Positions 41,413 through 48,796 of a stretch of DNA of 64,000 nt are shown here, piece after piece. The notes under the pieces were generated by a model. That model was given only the letters and a program-made list of their open reading frames with translations, ran no database searches and was not told where the DNA came from. How positions within the stretch are numbered: position 1 is the stretch's first letter; each line of letters begins with the position of its first letter. Made by a program: the position numbers and the translations under genes. This DNA comes from Pelomicrobium methylotrophicum (GTDB lineage: Bacteria > Pseudomonadota > Gammaproteobacteria > Burkholderiales > UBA6910). Where the stretch lies: the NCBI RefSeq assembly GCF_008014345.1, contig NZ_VPFL01000012.1, positions 41,007 through 105,006 of the forward strand, in the 5' to 3' direction.

Positions 41413-42607
41413 TTGATATCGATTCGGCGATGATTTCCGGCTCGGCGGCGAGCAGCCGGTCGAGGCGCTCCGCAAGCCCGTCAGGCGGCGTCTGCGTCGC
41501 CTCGCACCATCTGAGAAGTTTCTGGTGCAGGCTTTCGGCGCGCGAGATACCGGCGGCCCGCACTCTTGAGACCGGGATCACCCGTCCCTCGAGCTTCAGT
41601 TCCGCCGCGCCCGAGAGCATGGATTCGATGGCCTTCCGATCCACGAAGTCCCGGTGCTCCTCGTCCACCTGCCAGCGCACCCGAACGAATGCGCCTTGCG
41701 CCTCTTTTGCAGCCGCCTCGATGGCCGCCATGTCCGGCAGACCTGGAAAATCCAGGTGGATGAGCCGGCGGGCGGGCGTCTCGACGAGCCTGAAGTCGGA
41801 CCCTTCCGGGCGCACATCCCAGAGCAGAAACCCTTTCGGGCCTTCCTCTCCGTAGTGAAGCCGCCCGACGGAGCCCGCGTAGGCGATCCTGCGTCCGTCC
41901 TTTTCCCAGTCCTGGTGCTTGTGAATGTGACCCAGGAGGAAAGCCGAGCAGCCTGACGCGAAAATCGCGCCCGTGGTGAACTCGTGGTCCAGCCCCGCCA
42001 TGGGCACTCCGTGCTCCGTGACGCAGCCGACCACGGTTCCGTGGCCGACCCCGACGGTCGGGATGCCGCGCTCGCGGGCCGCTTCGTTCACGACGCTCAT
42101 TCCGCGGAGAACCTCCGCGATCGCCTCGCCGGCGGCGAGCGCCGCGTTTTCGGCGCCAACGGATGCGGCGACCACCGCTTTGTTCACGGTGGGGACGAGC
42201 GAGAAAATCGCCCGCGCCCCAGCCGGCGGTTCGTCGAAGCGCCATTGTCCGGACGCCACCCACCGGCCCTCCGTCATGAGCGCCGCCTGCTGTATGCGGT
42301 CGGCGACGAACACCGGATGCCTCGCCCCGATGAGCCGGAAGACGTCCAGCGTCCCCGGCGGCTCGTGGGAGAACGTGCCCTGGAGCATGAGCACCGGGCA
42401 GTGATCGGCGAGCCGCTTCACCTGCGAGGCAAGCCGCAGGACCGCCGGGGAATGAAGATCCATCCTGTGGTCTGTCGAGTCACCGGAAATGACCGCGGCC
42501 TCCGCCCCGGCCTCGACGGCTGCGTCTATGGCGGCGCCGAAGCACCGGTCGACTTCATCCAGCGTCTCGGGGGCGTAGTGGAGGTCGCTGAAGTGAGCGA
42601 GCAACAT
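41393..42607 (-). CDS. SbcD/Mre11-like nuclease
   Basis: 404 residues. Calcineurin-like phosphoesterase motifs: AHFSDLHYA (Asp, His), ISGDSTDHRMDL (Gly-Asp), LMLQGTFSHEPPG (in place of GNHD, with His), VGVGHGTVVG and LLGHIHKHQDWE (GHxH), followed by AYAGSVGRLHYGEEGPKGFL, typical of SbcD. The GNHD motif has become GTFSHE, an unusual change at a metal site. Pairs with the SbcC-like protein at 35047-37470 although 4 kb apart. Confidence 0.85.
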   Translation of the reverse strand: MLLAHFSDLHYAPETLDEVDRCFGAAIDAAVEAGAEAAVISGDSTDHRMDLHSPAVLRLASQVKRLADHCPVLMLQGTFSHEPPGTLDVFRLIGARHPVFVADRIQQAALMTEGRWVASGQWRFDEPPAGARAIFSLVPTVNKAVVAASVGAENAALAAGEAIAEVLRGMSVVNEAARERGIPTVGVGHGTVVGCVTEHGVPMAGLDHEFTTGAIFASGCSAFLLGHIHKHQDWEKDGRRIAYAGSVGRLHYGEEGPKGFLLWDVRPEGSDFRLVETPARRLIHLDFPGLPDMAAIEAAAKEAQGAFVRVRWQVDEEHRDFVDRKAIESMLSGAAELKLEGRVIPVSRVRAAGISRAESLHQKLLRWCEATQTPPDGLAERLDRLLAAEPEIIAESISNGDQRI

Positions 42608-42618
42608 TCTCGCCTCCG

Positions 42619-42822
42619 TCAGGCGTCAGACATGAAGTACCCGACGGTCGCAGTATGCCCGCATGCCGGGCACCTGCAGGGCGAGGAGTCGTCCCACTCC
42701 ACCTCGGAAGGCTCGTCCACCCCGTCCTGGAAAACGAGGAACCAGGACGAGCCGGAAATCTCGAACGGTTCCTGGTTCCCGCAGACGGGGCACAACATCC
42801 CCTCCAGACAGTTTTCGTTCAT
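42619..42822 (-). CDS. small zinc-ribbon protein
   Basis: 67 residues with two CxxC pairs: GMLCPVCGNQEPFEI near the start and RCPACGHTATVGYFM near the end, joined by an acidic middle (VDEPSEVEWDDSSP). It overlaps the 42819 gene by 4 bp and lies 11 bp from the SbcD start, so it is part of the same operon. It may bind DNA or another protein through the zinc ribbon. Confidence 0.6.
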   Translation of the reverse strand: MNENCLEGMLCPVCGNQEPFEISGSSWFLVFQDGVDEPSEVEWDDSSPCRCPACGHTATVGYFMSDA

Positions 42823-44132
42823 CCGGAGCCGCCTCCCGAGGCGACCGCCCTGGCTTTCTCACGCCACGCACTCGCGAGGGACGGATTTTCCGCAATGGGG
42901 TCGAGCTCATCGATGACGCGCTCGATCCTCTCGGGGTCTTTCCCCCACCCCTCGCCGTAGATGGCATTGGCGTAAGCCACGACCTCGTCCATCTCGAGCC
43001 CGGAGGCCCGGATGAGGTCGCGAACAAGCTTCCTCCTGTCCTTCAGGCTGAAGCCCCCGTCGCCGCTTTTTGCGTTGGCAGGGTTTTCTTCGGCCAAAGC
43101 TTCCCGAGGCGTCGGCGCATCCGCGACGTCCTCTGGCGCATCCTCCGCCGTAGCGTTTTCCGCCGTCTGCGCGGGGAGCGCGGCGGGTTCGCTTCCGCGC
43201 GCAGGCGCCGCGCATCCCAGGAGCGCGGCGGCCTCGTGCTCGTCCCCGGGCCGCATGAGAGACACCGGATCGAGCGTTGTCTCCAGCTCGATCAGCCACT
43301 GGCTAACCTTTCTCGGCTCGCCCGTTTCCGGATCGAGCATGGAGATTTCGTGCAGGCGCTTTCCGATCTCGAAGAACGGCTTCCCGTTCATAAGACCGGC
43401 GATGCGCCCGCCGCGCATGGCGGCGACCATCTCGAGCTTCCCGCGTGCGTAGTTCATCGCGTAGAAGCTCGTGGTCGGAAGCGAAATGAGCCCCGCCCCC
43501 TGAATTCCCGGAATGAAGAACAGGAACTCCCCGGTCAGATTGCATTGCCGGGCCTGATATTCCGGGCAGTCGTTCGGGTCGCACAGCCCGTCGTTTTCCT
43601 TCCGGAGTACGACGGGCCTTCCGCCGAAAACCCGCTTCGCCCGCTTCGACCTCGGGTCGATCTCCACCTCCCCGTAGGTCTTGCACAACCGCCGACCGTC
43701 CTTGGCATACTCACTCCAGTACTTGAGCTCCGAGGACGTGAAGCACCGCAGCGCGTGCGGTATCGCGGCGAGCCAGTGGTCCGCGATGAAGACCACCGGA
43801 AAGCGGTAGAGCCGCTTCACCCCGTCGCCCCGATCCTCGCCGTATAGATCGAGGATGCGGTCCGCCGTCTCGGGCACGACGAAATCGTGCCGGTGGACGA
43901 CGAAAAAGGGCGTGTTCTTGGGCGCTAGGGCGCCCTTTATGCTCGTTTTTTCTTCTATCTGCCGTTCGATGTCCTCGAACGGCAGCCCCGCCTCGACCCC
44001 TTCGTCGTAAATTTTCTTCGCTTCGGGGTTCGACGCGGCCTTTTTTGTCAGGGCTTTGAGCCCCGGACGGATCCGGCCGGAAATTGGAAGGCGAATCCGC
44101 GTTTCTCCGATGATCGACTTCTCTTGTTGCAT
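42819..44132 (-). CDS. Gp3-like / recombination directionality factor-like protein
   Basis: 437 residues from the ATG at 44132. The N-terminal 250 residues match proteins listed as Gp3-like or hydrolase/metal-binding: RIRPGLKALTKKAASNPEAK, YDEGVEAGLPFEDIERQIEE, ADRILDLYGEDRGDGVKRLY, RVFGGRPVVLRKENDGLCDP and a Cys cluster (CDPNDCPEYQARQC) followed by LTGEFLFFIPGIQGAGLISL. A disordered acidic linker joins it to a short C-terminal helical domain. Some relatives direct recombinases; here the role is open. The name is from memory of the conserved core. Confidence 0.65.
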   Translation of the reverse strand: MQQEKSIIGETRIRLPISGRIRPGLKALTKKAASNPEAKKIYDEGVEAGLPFEDIERQIEEKTSIKGALAPKNTPFFVVHRHDFVVPETADRILDLYGEDRGDGVKRLYRFPVVFIADHWLAAIPHALRCFTSSELKYWSEYAKDGRRLCKTYGEVEIDPRSKRAKRVFGGRPVVLRKENDGLCDPNDCPEYQARQCNLTGEFLFFIPGIQGAGLISLPTTSFYAMNYARGKLEMVAAMRGGRIAGLMNGKPFFEIGKRLHEISMLDPETGEPRKVSQWLIELETTLDPVSLMRPGDEHEAAALLGCAAPARGSEPAALPAQTAENATAEDAPEDVADAPTPREALAEENPANAKSGDGGFSLKDRRKLVRDLIRASGLEMDEVVAYANAIYGEGWGKDPERIERVIDELDPIAENPSLASAWREKARAVASGGGSG

Positions 44133-44134
44133 TT

Positions 44135-44419
44135 TCACTCCATTCCGTTCGCCTCCGGCGTAAAGCCGGGATGGCGGTTTACCGCGTTGACGTCGTTTCC
44201 GGCGCAGACGAATTCGTCCCCGCGCAGGAACGGTCCGGCGACAACTTTCAGCTCGCCTCTGGAGATGGCCTCCATCTCCTTCCGGTAAGCCGCCGTCCGG
44301 ATTTCCACGCCGTTTTCCCTGGCGTAGGCGACCCGGCACGGTCCGAAGATCGCGCGGGTCATGTCGACCCAGCGCGCCACCGTCGGCATTGCCTCTCGGC
44401 GCCTGGCTTTTTCGTCCAT
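44135..44419 (-). CDS. hypothetical protein upstream of the Gp3-like gene
   Basis: 94 residues from the ATG at 44419 (GAAAGGACAATC upstream; an ATG 21 bases earlier has no such site). Segments: REAMPTVARWVDMTRAIFGP, ENGVEIRTAAYRKEMEAISR and GDEFVCAGNDVNAVNRHPGF. It ends 2 bp before the Gp3-like start. A GCCCC-CATGC-GGGGC hairpin and the GACGATGCCGG core (44448) lie in its leader. Confidence 0.5.
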   Translation of the reverse strand: MDEKARRREAMPTVARWVDMTRAIFGPCRVAYARENGVEIRTAAYRKEMEAISRGELKVVAGPFLRGDEFVCAGNDVNAVNRHPGFTPEANGME

Positions 44420-44764
44420 GATTGTCCTTTCGCCCCGCATGGGGGCAGACGATGCCGGGAAGAATCCCGACCGATCAAAGCCTGCTTTTCATTTCGCGGC
44501 GCATGTCGTTTCTTCGCCCTGAAATGAAATTCGGCCTTGCCTGTAGATCCGGCGGCGGTCCGAATTCGCGCCGGTCGCTTGCTTGACGGCGAGAAGAAAA
44601 GCGCTCCGCGTTCCGAATCTCGCCGAAACATTTGAACGCCGCCACGCGGGCGGCAAAACGGATGCCGGGAGGACCCCGGCCTCATGAAACCCTTTTCGCG
44701 GCGTCCGGTCCCCCGGGCACCTCAAAAAGGGCCGCGGGAAATCCGCGGCCAATGGGAGGAGGAA
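44420..44764. repeat. modular hairpin arrays, two units
   Basis: Unit 1 (44420-44470) has CCCGGCATCGTC with GCCCCCATGCGGGGC. Unit 2 (44630-44760) has GCCGCCCGCGTGGCGGC, AACGGATGCCGG at 44657, CCGGGAGGACCCCGG, a stem with CCCTTTTCGCGG and CTCAAAAAGGG, and GGCCGCGGGAAATCCGCGGCC. Unit 2 matches 37985-38109 block for block and likewise ends in GGAGGAGGAA and ATGAACAATGCGG (ATG at 44765). The 160 bp between the units show no gene. Another 72 bp after the peptide up to 44884 hold no gene. Confidence 0.65.
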
Positions 44765-44812
44765 ATGAACAATGCGGGATTATTCTCCCACCTCCCATTT
44801 CTCTCAGGTTGA
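44765..44812 (+). CDS. possible 15-residue peptide, twin of 38110
   Basis: Frame MNNAGLFSHLPFLSG after GGGAGGAGGAA. The start region is nearly identical to the one at 38110 (MNDAG) and both follow a GGCCGCG hairpin on the plus strand. Only the first five codons are shared, so it could be a leader peptide or simply part of a repeated RNA. Confidence 0.25.
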   Translation: MNNAGLFSHLPFLSG

Positions 44813-44884
44813 TGGAAAGAAGCGTTCTCGAAGCGCTCTTTCCATCAGTCAGGCGCCGCGCCCTGCTGGAGGGCGCGTGCCGGA

Positions 44885-45046
44885 TCAGGCCGCTTCAGAA
44901 GCTTCATAGGCTTCCGCCTCGTCCACGGCCTGCATATCGCCCTTCGTAAGGTCGAGCGCGGCTTCCAGCTCGCGCTGCCGCTGCTGGAGCCAGGCCAGAC
45001 GCTCCGCCTTGTCGAAGAGGCGACGGTCCCCTATTCTTTCAATCAT
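44885..45046 (-). CDS. 53-residue helical protein downstream of a structured leader
   Basis: ATG at 45046 with AAGGAGGAACC upstream. Charged helix: DKAERLAWLQQRQRELEAAL, then LTKGDMQAVDEAEAYEASEA. Same build as the small proteins at 29980 and 30448, which also have masked ribosome sites. Function unknown. Confidence 0.55.
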   Translation of the reverse strand: MIERIGDRRLFDKAERLAWLQQRQRELEAALDLTKGDMQAVDEAEAYEASEAA

Positions 45047-45170
45047 GGTTCCTCCTTCGTCGCCGGGAGGAAACCAACCCCGTCCGGGGAAGGCTTCCCC
45101 GGGCGGGGTTGAAGACAGGCCGCCCGAGGCGGCCGGAACAATGCCGGCGAGGGCCGGCGTGGTTGAATCA
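45047..45170 (-). promoter_or_regulatory. modular hairpin leader with Shine-Dalgarno hairpin, copy A (clearest)
   Basis: Minus-strand order: CCGGCCCTCGCCGG hairpin, CATTGTT (plus AACAATGCCGG at 45137), GGCCGCCTCGGGCGGCC hairpin, TGTCTTCAACCCCG, a near-perfect 17-bp hairpin (CCGGGGAAG with CTTCCCCGG inside AACCCCG/CGGGGTT), then GGTTTCCTCC (45066-45075) and GGAGGAACC (45047-45055), the ribosome site itself. The last pair of 9 bp would block translation of the 45046 start. Confidence 0.75.
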
Positions 45171-45197
45171 AGCTTTCCTTTCGGTGCCGTCCGCGCC

Positions 45198-45536
45198 TTA
45201 CGACCTGTCGTCGTCGATCCACGGTCCGAAAACCGGGTGGTCGAGCAGGTCTGGATCGATTTGGTCGCCGGCGTCGATATTGTCCCAATCGACGACGGCG
45301 ACTTCGACGTTACCCCTGGTGGCCGTGACATCCGCCACGCCGCTGCGCACCTCGACGAGGACATACGCTTTTTCCACGAGACGTTCTGCGGTCTCGCGGC
45401 TTGCGCAGTCGGCCAGCCATTCTTCAGTCCCATCCTCCACTGCCCGGTAAACGGACCAGAATTTCTTCTCGTCCGACAATTCTGGCTGTACGAAATGAAG
45501 CCCCTTTCGGGGCCGAATGATTAATTTGCCTTTCAT
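45198..45536 (-). CDS. hypothetical protein, first gene of the minus-strand module
   Basis: 112 residues: KGKLIIRPRKGLHFVQPELS, KFWSVYRAVEDGTEEWLADC, ETAERLVEKAYVLVEVRSGV and an acidic end (DLLDHPVFGPWIDDDRS). Soluble, mixed alpha/beta. It is the rightmost gene of the minus-strand series and faces the long hairpin region. Family unknown. Confidence 0.5.
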   Translation of the reverse strand: MKGKLIIRPRKGLHFVQPELSDEKKFWSVYRAVEDGTEEWLADCASRETAERLVEKAYVLVEVRSGVADVTATRGNVEVAVVDWDNIDAGDQIDPDLLDHPVFGPWIDDDRS

Positions 45537-46189
45537 ATAGTTTCCATAAAAAAACAGAGGTTGTGTCCCAACGCGGGCGGTTACCGCACCGCATTGGAAG
45601 CTCGGTCAAATGGTCTCTTTCTCTTCGTCGAAATCCATGAAAAAAGAACAAAAAAGCCGCACGCGCATCGCGCCTGCGGCTTGAATTCGTGCCGGCAATG
45701 CCGGCCGTTGGCCCGCAAGGGGCCGGCCCAGGCGGCCGGCCCCTTCGGATGCCCCCATTCCGCAACCCCTTACGGTCCGGGGGCGTCGCCCTCCGCACGG
45801 GAGGAGGCGTGCGGAGGGCGACATGCCGCGGCTCCATGGCCGCGGCGTTTGAATCCCCTTGACGCAGGGATCACGCCGCGGACCTCGGCCCGCGGTGATG
45901 CTTCCGGGCGCGCGGGGCCCGGACCGTTCAACGCCCCTTCCGGGGGCAACCCCATCCAGCGGCCGCGCTCCGCTGGGGACCTGCCCCGGGCGCTTGCGCG
46001 CCAGGCAGGAATTTCCCGGGACGCGCCCGGGCGACTGTGCCGGGATGACCCCCGGCTCGGCTTGTGCCCAAACTATAGCAACTTTCCATCGCGGCAACTC
46101 CATCGAATGCGTGCGTCATTGCGCGCGTCTTTCGCCGACTAGCGTTCCGCCGCCTCGCCTATCGTGTCGGGGAATCTGTTCCCTAGACG
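45537..46189. other. 653-bp divergent non-coding region packed with hairpins
   Basis: Between the minus-strand module and the plus-strand helicase operon. I find at least nine separate stems in series, among them GCCGCACGCG-type (45656-45680), GCCGGCAATGCCGGC (45689-45703), CGCCCTCCGCAC with GTGCGGAGGGCG (45788-45821), GCCGCGGCTCCATGGCCGCGGC (45826-45847), CGCCGCGGACCTCGGCCCGCGG, CCTGCCCCGGGCG with CGCCAGGCAGG and CCGGGACGCGCCCGG. Frames crossing it look like artefacts of GC-rich repeats. It could be a large RNA, an origin or a transfer site. An AACTATAG box near 46071 may be part of a promoter for the helicase operon. Confidence 0.5.
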
Positions 46190-46741
46190 ATGCGCACCGA
46201 CAATCAGGATTTCGCCGAAACGCCGGACGGCGGACTAACCCAGGGTTTGCGCGATGTCGACCGCATCCGCTCCATCGTCAGTCCGTCGTCCGCCGTCGTC
46301 GCCGTCTCGCTTTCCACGCGGCGGATGAAGCGATACATGCGCAAGGACTTCTATTTCGTCTCGCGGCAGCTTTTCTTCGCCCGCGGCGAAGCCTCGCGTC
46401 TCGGATCCTACGCCTTGGTCGACGCGGAGGCTGCGGCATCCGATCTCGAGTCCGTCCTGGCCGGCATGGGCGCGAACTCCGTCTGGACCCACGGACGCGA
46501 GCGCTATGTGGTCAGGCTGCTCCATCCGCGTTGCGCGCGGCTGCTTCGTGTCGTCCGCCGCATCGACGTCTGCGCAGGCCGGCTGCTTGCTCTAGAGCTC
46601 GAGGGCGGAATTTCGCGGCGCGAGCGCAACGAAATTCTACGCCCAGCCGTGCGGGCGCTCGAGATGGTGAAGCGTTCCTTGCTGCACGGCGCGTCCGACC
46701 ATGAACAGCGCTCCGGCTTGACGGCGCGCGCCGATCCGTAA
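46190..46741 (+). CDS. hypothetical protein upstream of the helicase
   Basis: 183 residues, basic: SIVSPSSAVVAVSLSTRRMK, RYMRKDFYFVSRQLFFARGE, HGRERYVVRLLHPRCARLLR and an Arg-rich C-terminal third. No membrane segment. It lies 20 bp before the helicase gene and shares its strand, so the two form an operon. Family unknown. Confidence 0.55.
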   Translation: MRTDNQDFAETPDGGLTQGLRDVDRIRSIVSPSSAVVAVSLSTRRMKRYMRKDFYFVSRQLFFARGEASRLGSYALVDAEAAASDLESVLAGMGANSVWTHGRERYVVRLLHPRCARLLRVVRRIDVCAGRLLALELEGGISRRERNEILRPAVRALEMVKRSLLHGASDHEQRSGLTARADP

Positions 46742-46761
46742 ACTCATCTCGAGGAGGCTAA

Positions 46762-48720
46762 ATGAACGAGCTCAAGGATCGTATCCATTGCGCCTTTGAA
46801 GCGCTCCCTGAACTTCTTCGGGATTACCGTTCGCGGCCGGGTCAGCGGGTTATGGCGTCCGAGACGGCTGGAGCGCTCATCTCCGGCGGCATCTCCATCA
46901 TCGAAGCGCCCACCGGCATCGGGAAAACGCTCGGTTATCTCATTCCCGGGATCATAGCGGCTGTCAAGCGGAGGCGGCGGCTCATCGTTTCCACCGCGAC
47001 CGTAGCGCTGCAGGAGCAGATTCGGAACAAGGATTATCCTGTCGCGGCGCGCGCGGCCGCTGCCGCGGGCGTGTCATCGAGCGTTGCCGTGCTGAAAGGG
47101 CGCGAGCGCTACGTATGCCCGGTCAGGCTTGATCATCGCAGCGCAAACGGCGATCTGTTCGAGTCCGGCGACGCCGTCTTCCCGATCATGCGCGCAGCGC
47201 TGGAGGCCGGCGCGTGGGACGGCGATCGGGATCACTGGAACAGCCCGATCGATGAAAAGGAATGGCGCGCGGTCAACAACCAGCGCGGCAGCTGTCTCGG
47301 GCGTCGCTGCCCGCAGCGCCAGCGGTGCCCTGCCGTTCTGGCGCGCGAGGCGGCCTCTTCCGCCACCGTCGTGGTGGCGAGCCACGATCTAGTGCTTTCG
47401 AGCCTCGCCAAGCTTCCGGACTCGGTTTTCGGACGTTTCGAGGAAAACTTCTACGTATTCGACGAAGGGCATGGCCTTCCGGCGAAGGCGATTGCCTCTT
47501 GCGCTCATGAGGCAGACGTGGACGAACGGCTCGCCAACGAGGCGGCGGCGGTCGTCGAGCGCTCTGGCATGGCCATCCTTTTGCCGGCAGTCAAAACGGC
47601 CGCCCGCGCTGCCGCCCATGCGATCCGGGCGGTCAAGGATCAATTCGAGGAGCGCGCGCCCGGCGGAATGCTGCGGTTTCCCTTCGGACGGCTTCCTCCG
47701 GAATTCGCCGCGCTCGAGCGGGTAATCGTGCCGCCGCTCGAACGCCTCGAAGCTCTTGTGTTGCAGACTGCCGAAGTGATGGGAGAAGACGCGACGGCTT
47801 CGCCTCTCACCGCGCATGCCGCGGCGATGGTGGCCGGCGCCGCCGAGCGGCTTTCTAAGGTCATTTCTGCATGGCGCGCCTTCTTCGGCGAGGAGGGGCC
47901 GGCCAGGTGGATCGAGCGCGACGGCGCTCGCTGGCGGATTCACGCCTCGCCATTTTCGGCTGCAGGCATCCTGGACGATCTCCTGTGGCGCAGGACGCAG
48001 GGGGCCGTCATCACGTCGGCGACGCTCACGTCCTGCGGCGGGTTTGATCATGCGCTGTCCGAGCTCGGGCTGTCACAGCGCGATGGAGTCAGGACGGTGA
48101 AGCTGCCTTCGCCCTTCGACTGGTCGTCCAGAGCGTCCATCGTCGTGCCGAGGCGCTGTCCCGCCCCTTCCGAGGAAGATCTGCATTCCGACGCCGTGGT
48201 CGACGAAATCGTCCGGGCGCTTGCAGAGGATCGCGGCGGAGTGCTGGCGCTTTTCGCTTCAGCGCGTCAGATGAAACGAGTCCGGTCCTCGATTCCGCAG
48301 GCGTGGTCCGATCATGTGATCGTCCAGGGAGACGCGCCCGTTCCTGAAATTGTGCGCAGGCACATGGCGCGCGTCGACGCAGGACTGCCTTCGGCTATTC
48401 TGGGTCTCTCCTCGTTCTACGAGGGCATCGATCTTCCCGGGCGCTATCTCACGACGGTGATCGTGGCCAAGATTCCGTTCCCGCCGCCGGACGAGCCGCT
48501 GGTCGCGGCGGCGTCCGAACATCTGGCCGCCATGGGCCTGGATGCGTTCAGCCTGCTGCACCTGCCCATCGCCGGACTGCGTCTTGCGCAGGCCGCCGGA
48601 CGCCTCCTTCGGCGGGAGGACGACTGGGGTGAAATCAGGATCCTGGACCGCAGGCTTGTGGAACGGGCCTATGGCAGGCGGCTTGCGGCAGGACTTCCGG
48701 CGCAGGTCAGGCATGTGTGA
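46762..48720 (+). CDS. DinG/XPD-like 5'-3' DNA helicase
   Basis: 652 residues. Walker A IIEAPTGIGKTLGYLIPGII, motif Ia STATVALQEQI, an iron-sulphur type Cys set (YVCPVRL, SCLGRRCPQRQRCP), the DEAH-like box VFDEGHGLPAKAIA, and C-terminal motifs LALFASARQMKRVRSSI, GLSSFYEGIDLPG and GLRLAQAAGRLLRREDDWGE. This is the DinG type, which opens R-loops and forked DNA. Its ATG has GAGGAGGCTAA upstream. Its stop is the first triplet of the second 28-bp repeat cluster. Confidence 0.88.
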   Translation: MNELKDRIHCAFEALPELLRDYRSRPGQRVMASETAGALISGGISIIEAPTGIGKTLGYLIPGIIAAVKRRRRLIVSTATVALQEQIRNKDYPVAARAAAAAGVSSSVAVLKGRERYVCPVRLDHRSANGDLFESGDAVFPIMRAALEAGAWDGDRDHWNSPIDEKEWRAVNNQRGSCLGRRCPQRQRCPAVLAREAASSATVVVASHDLVLSSLAKLPDSVFGRFEENFYVFDEGHGLPAKAIASCAHEADVDERLANEAAAVVERSGMAILLPAVKTAARAAAHAIRAVKDQFEERAPGGMLRFPFGRLPPEFAALERVIVPPLERLEALVLQTAEVMGEDATASPLTAHAAAMVAGAAERLSKVISAWRAFFGEEGPARWIERDGARWRIHASPFSAAGILDDLLWRRTQGAVITSATLTSCGGFDHALSELGLSQRDGVRTVKLPSPFDWSSRASIVVPRRCPAPSEEDLHSDAVVDEIVRALAEDRGGVLALFASARQMKRVRSSIPQAWSDHVIVQGDAPVPEIVRRHMARVDAGLPSAILGLSSFYEGIDLPGRYLTTVIVAKIPFPPPDEPLVAAASEHLAAMGLDAFSLLHLPIAGLRLAQAAGRLLRREDDWGEIRILDRRLVERAYGRRLAAGLPAQVRHV

Positions 48721-48761
48721 AACACTTTGTCCGTTCCACGGTGAATGAAACACTTTGTCTC
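48718..48761. repeat. 28-bp repeat, one full and one partial copy
   Basis: Starts at 48718 (TGAAACACTTTGTCC, then GTTCCACGGTGAA, one mismatch to the 19856 unit) and again at 48746 (TGAAACACTTTGTC). Period 28, as in the cluster at 19856-19927. The first triplet is the stop of the helicase gene. The next plus-strand gene, PilT-like, begins 36 bp later. Confidence 0.9.
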
Positions 48762-48796
48762 ATTTTGATCGTTCCATGATCGTGGCGGGGTGATGC

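Noticed and set aside
45561..46142. Long frames across the hairpin region as genes
   Set aside because: They exist on both strands only because of high GC, are full of Pro/Gly/Arg and lack ribosome sites.
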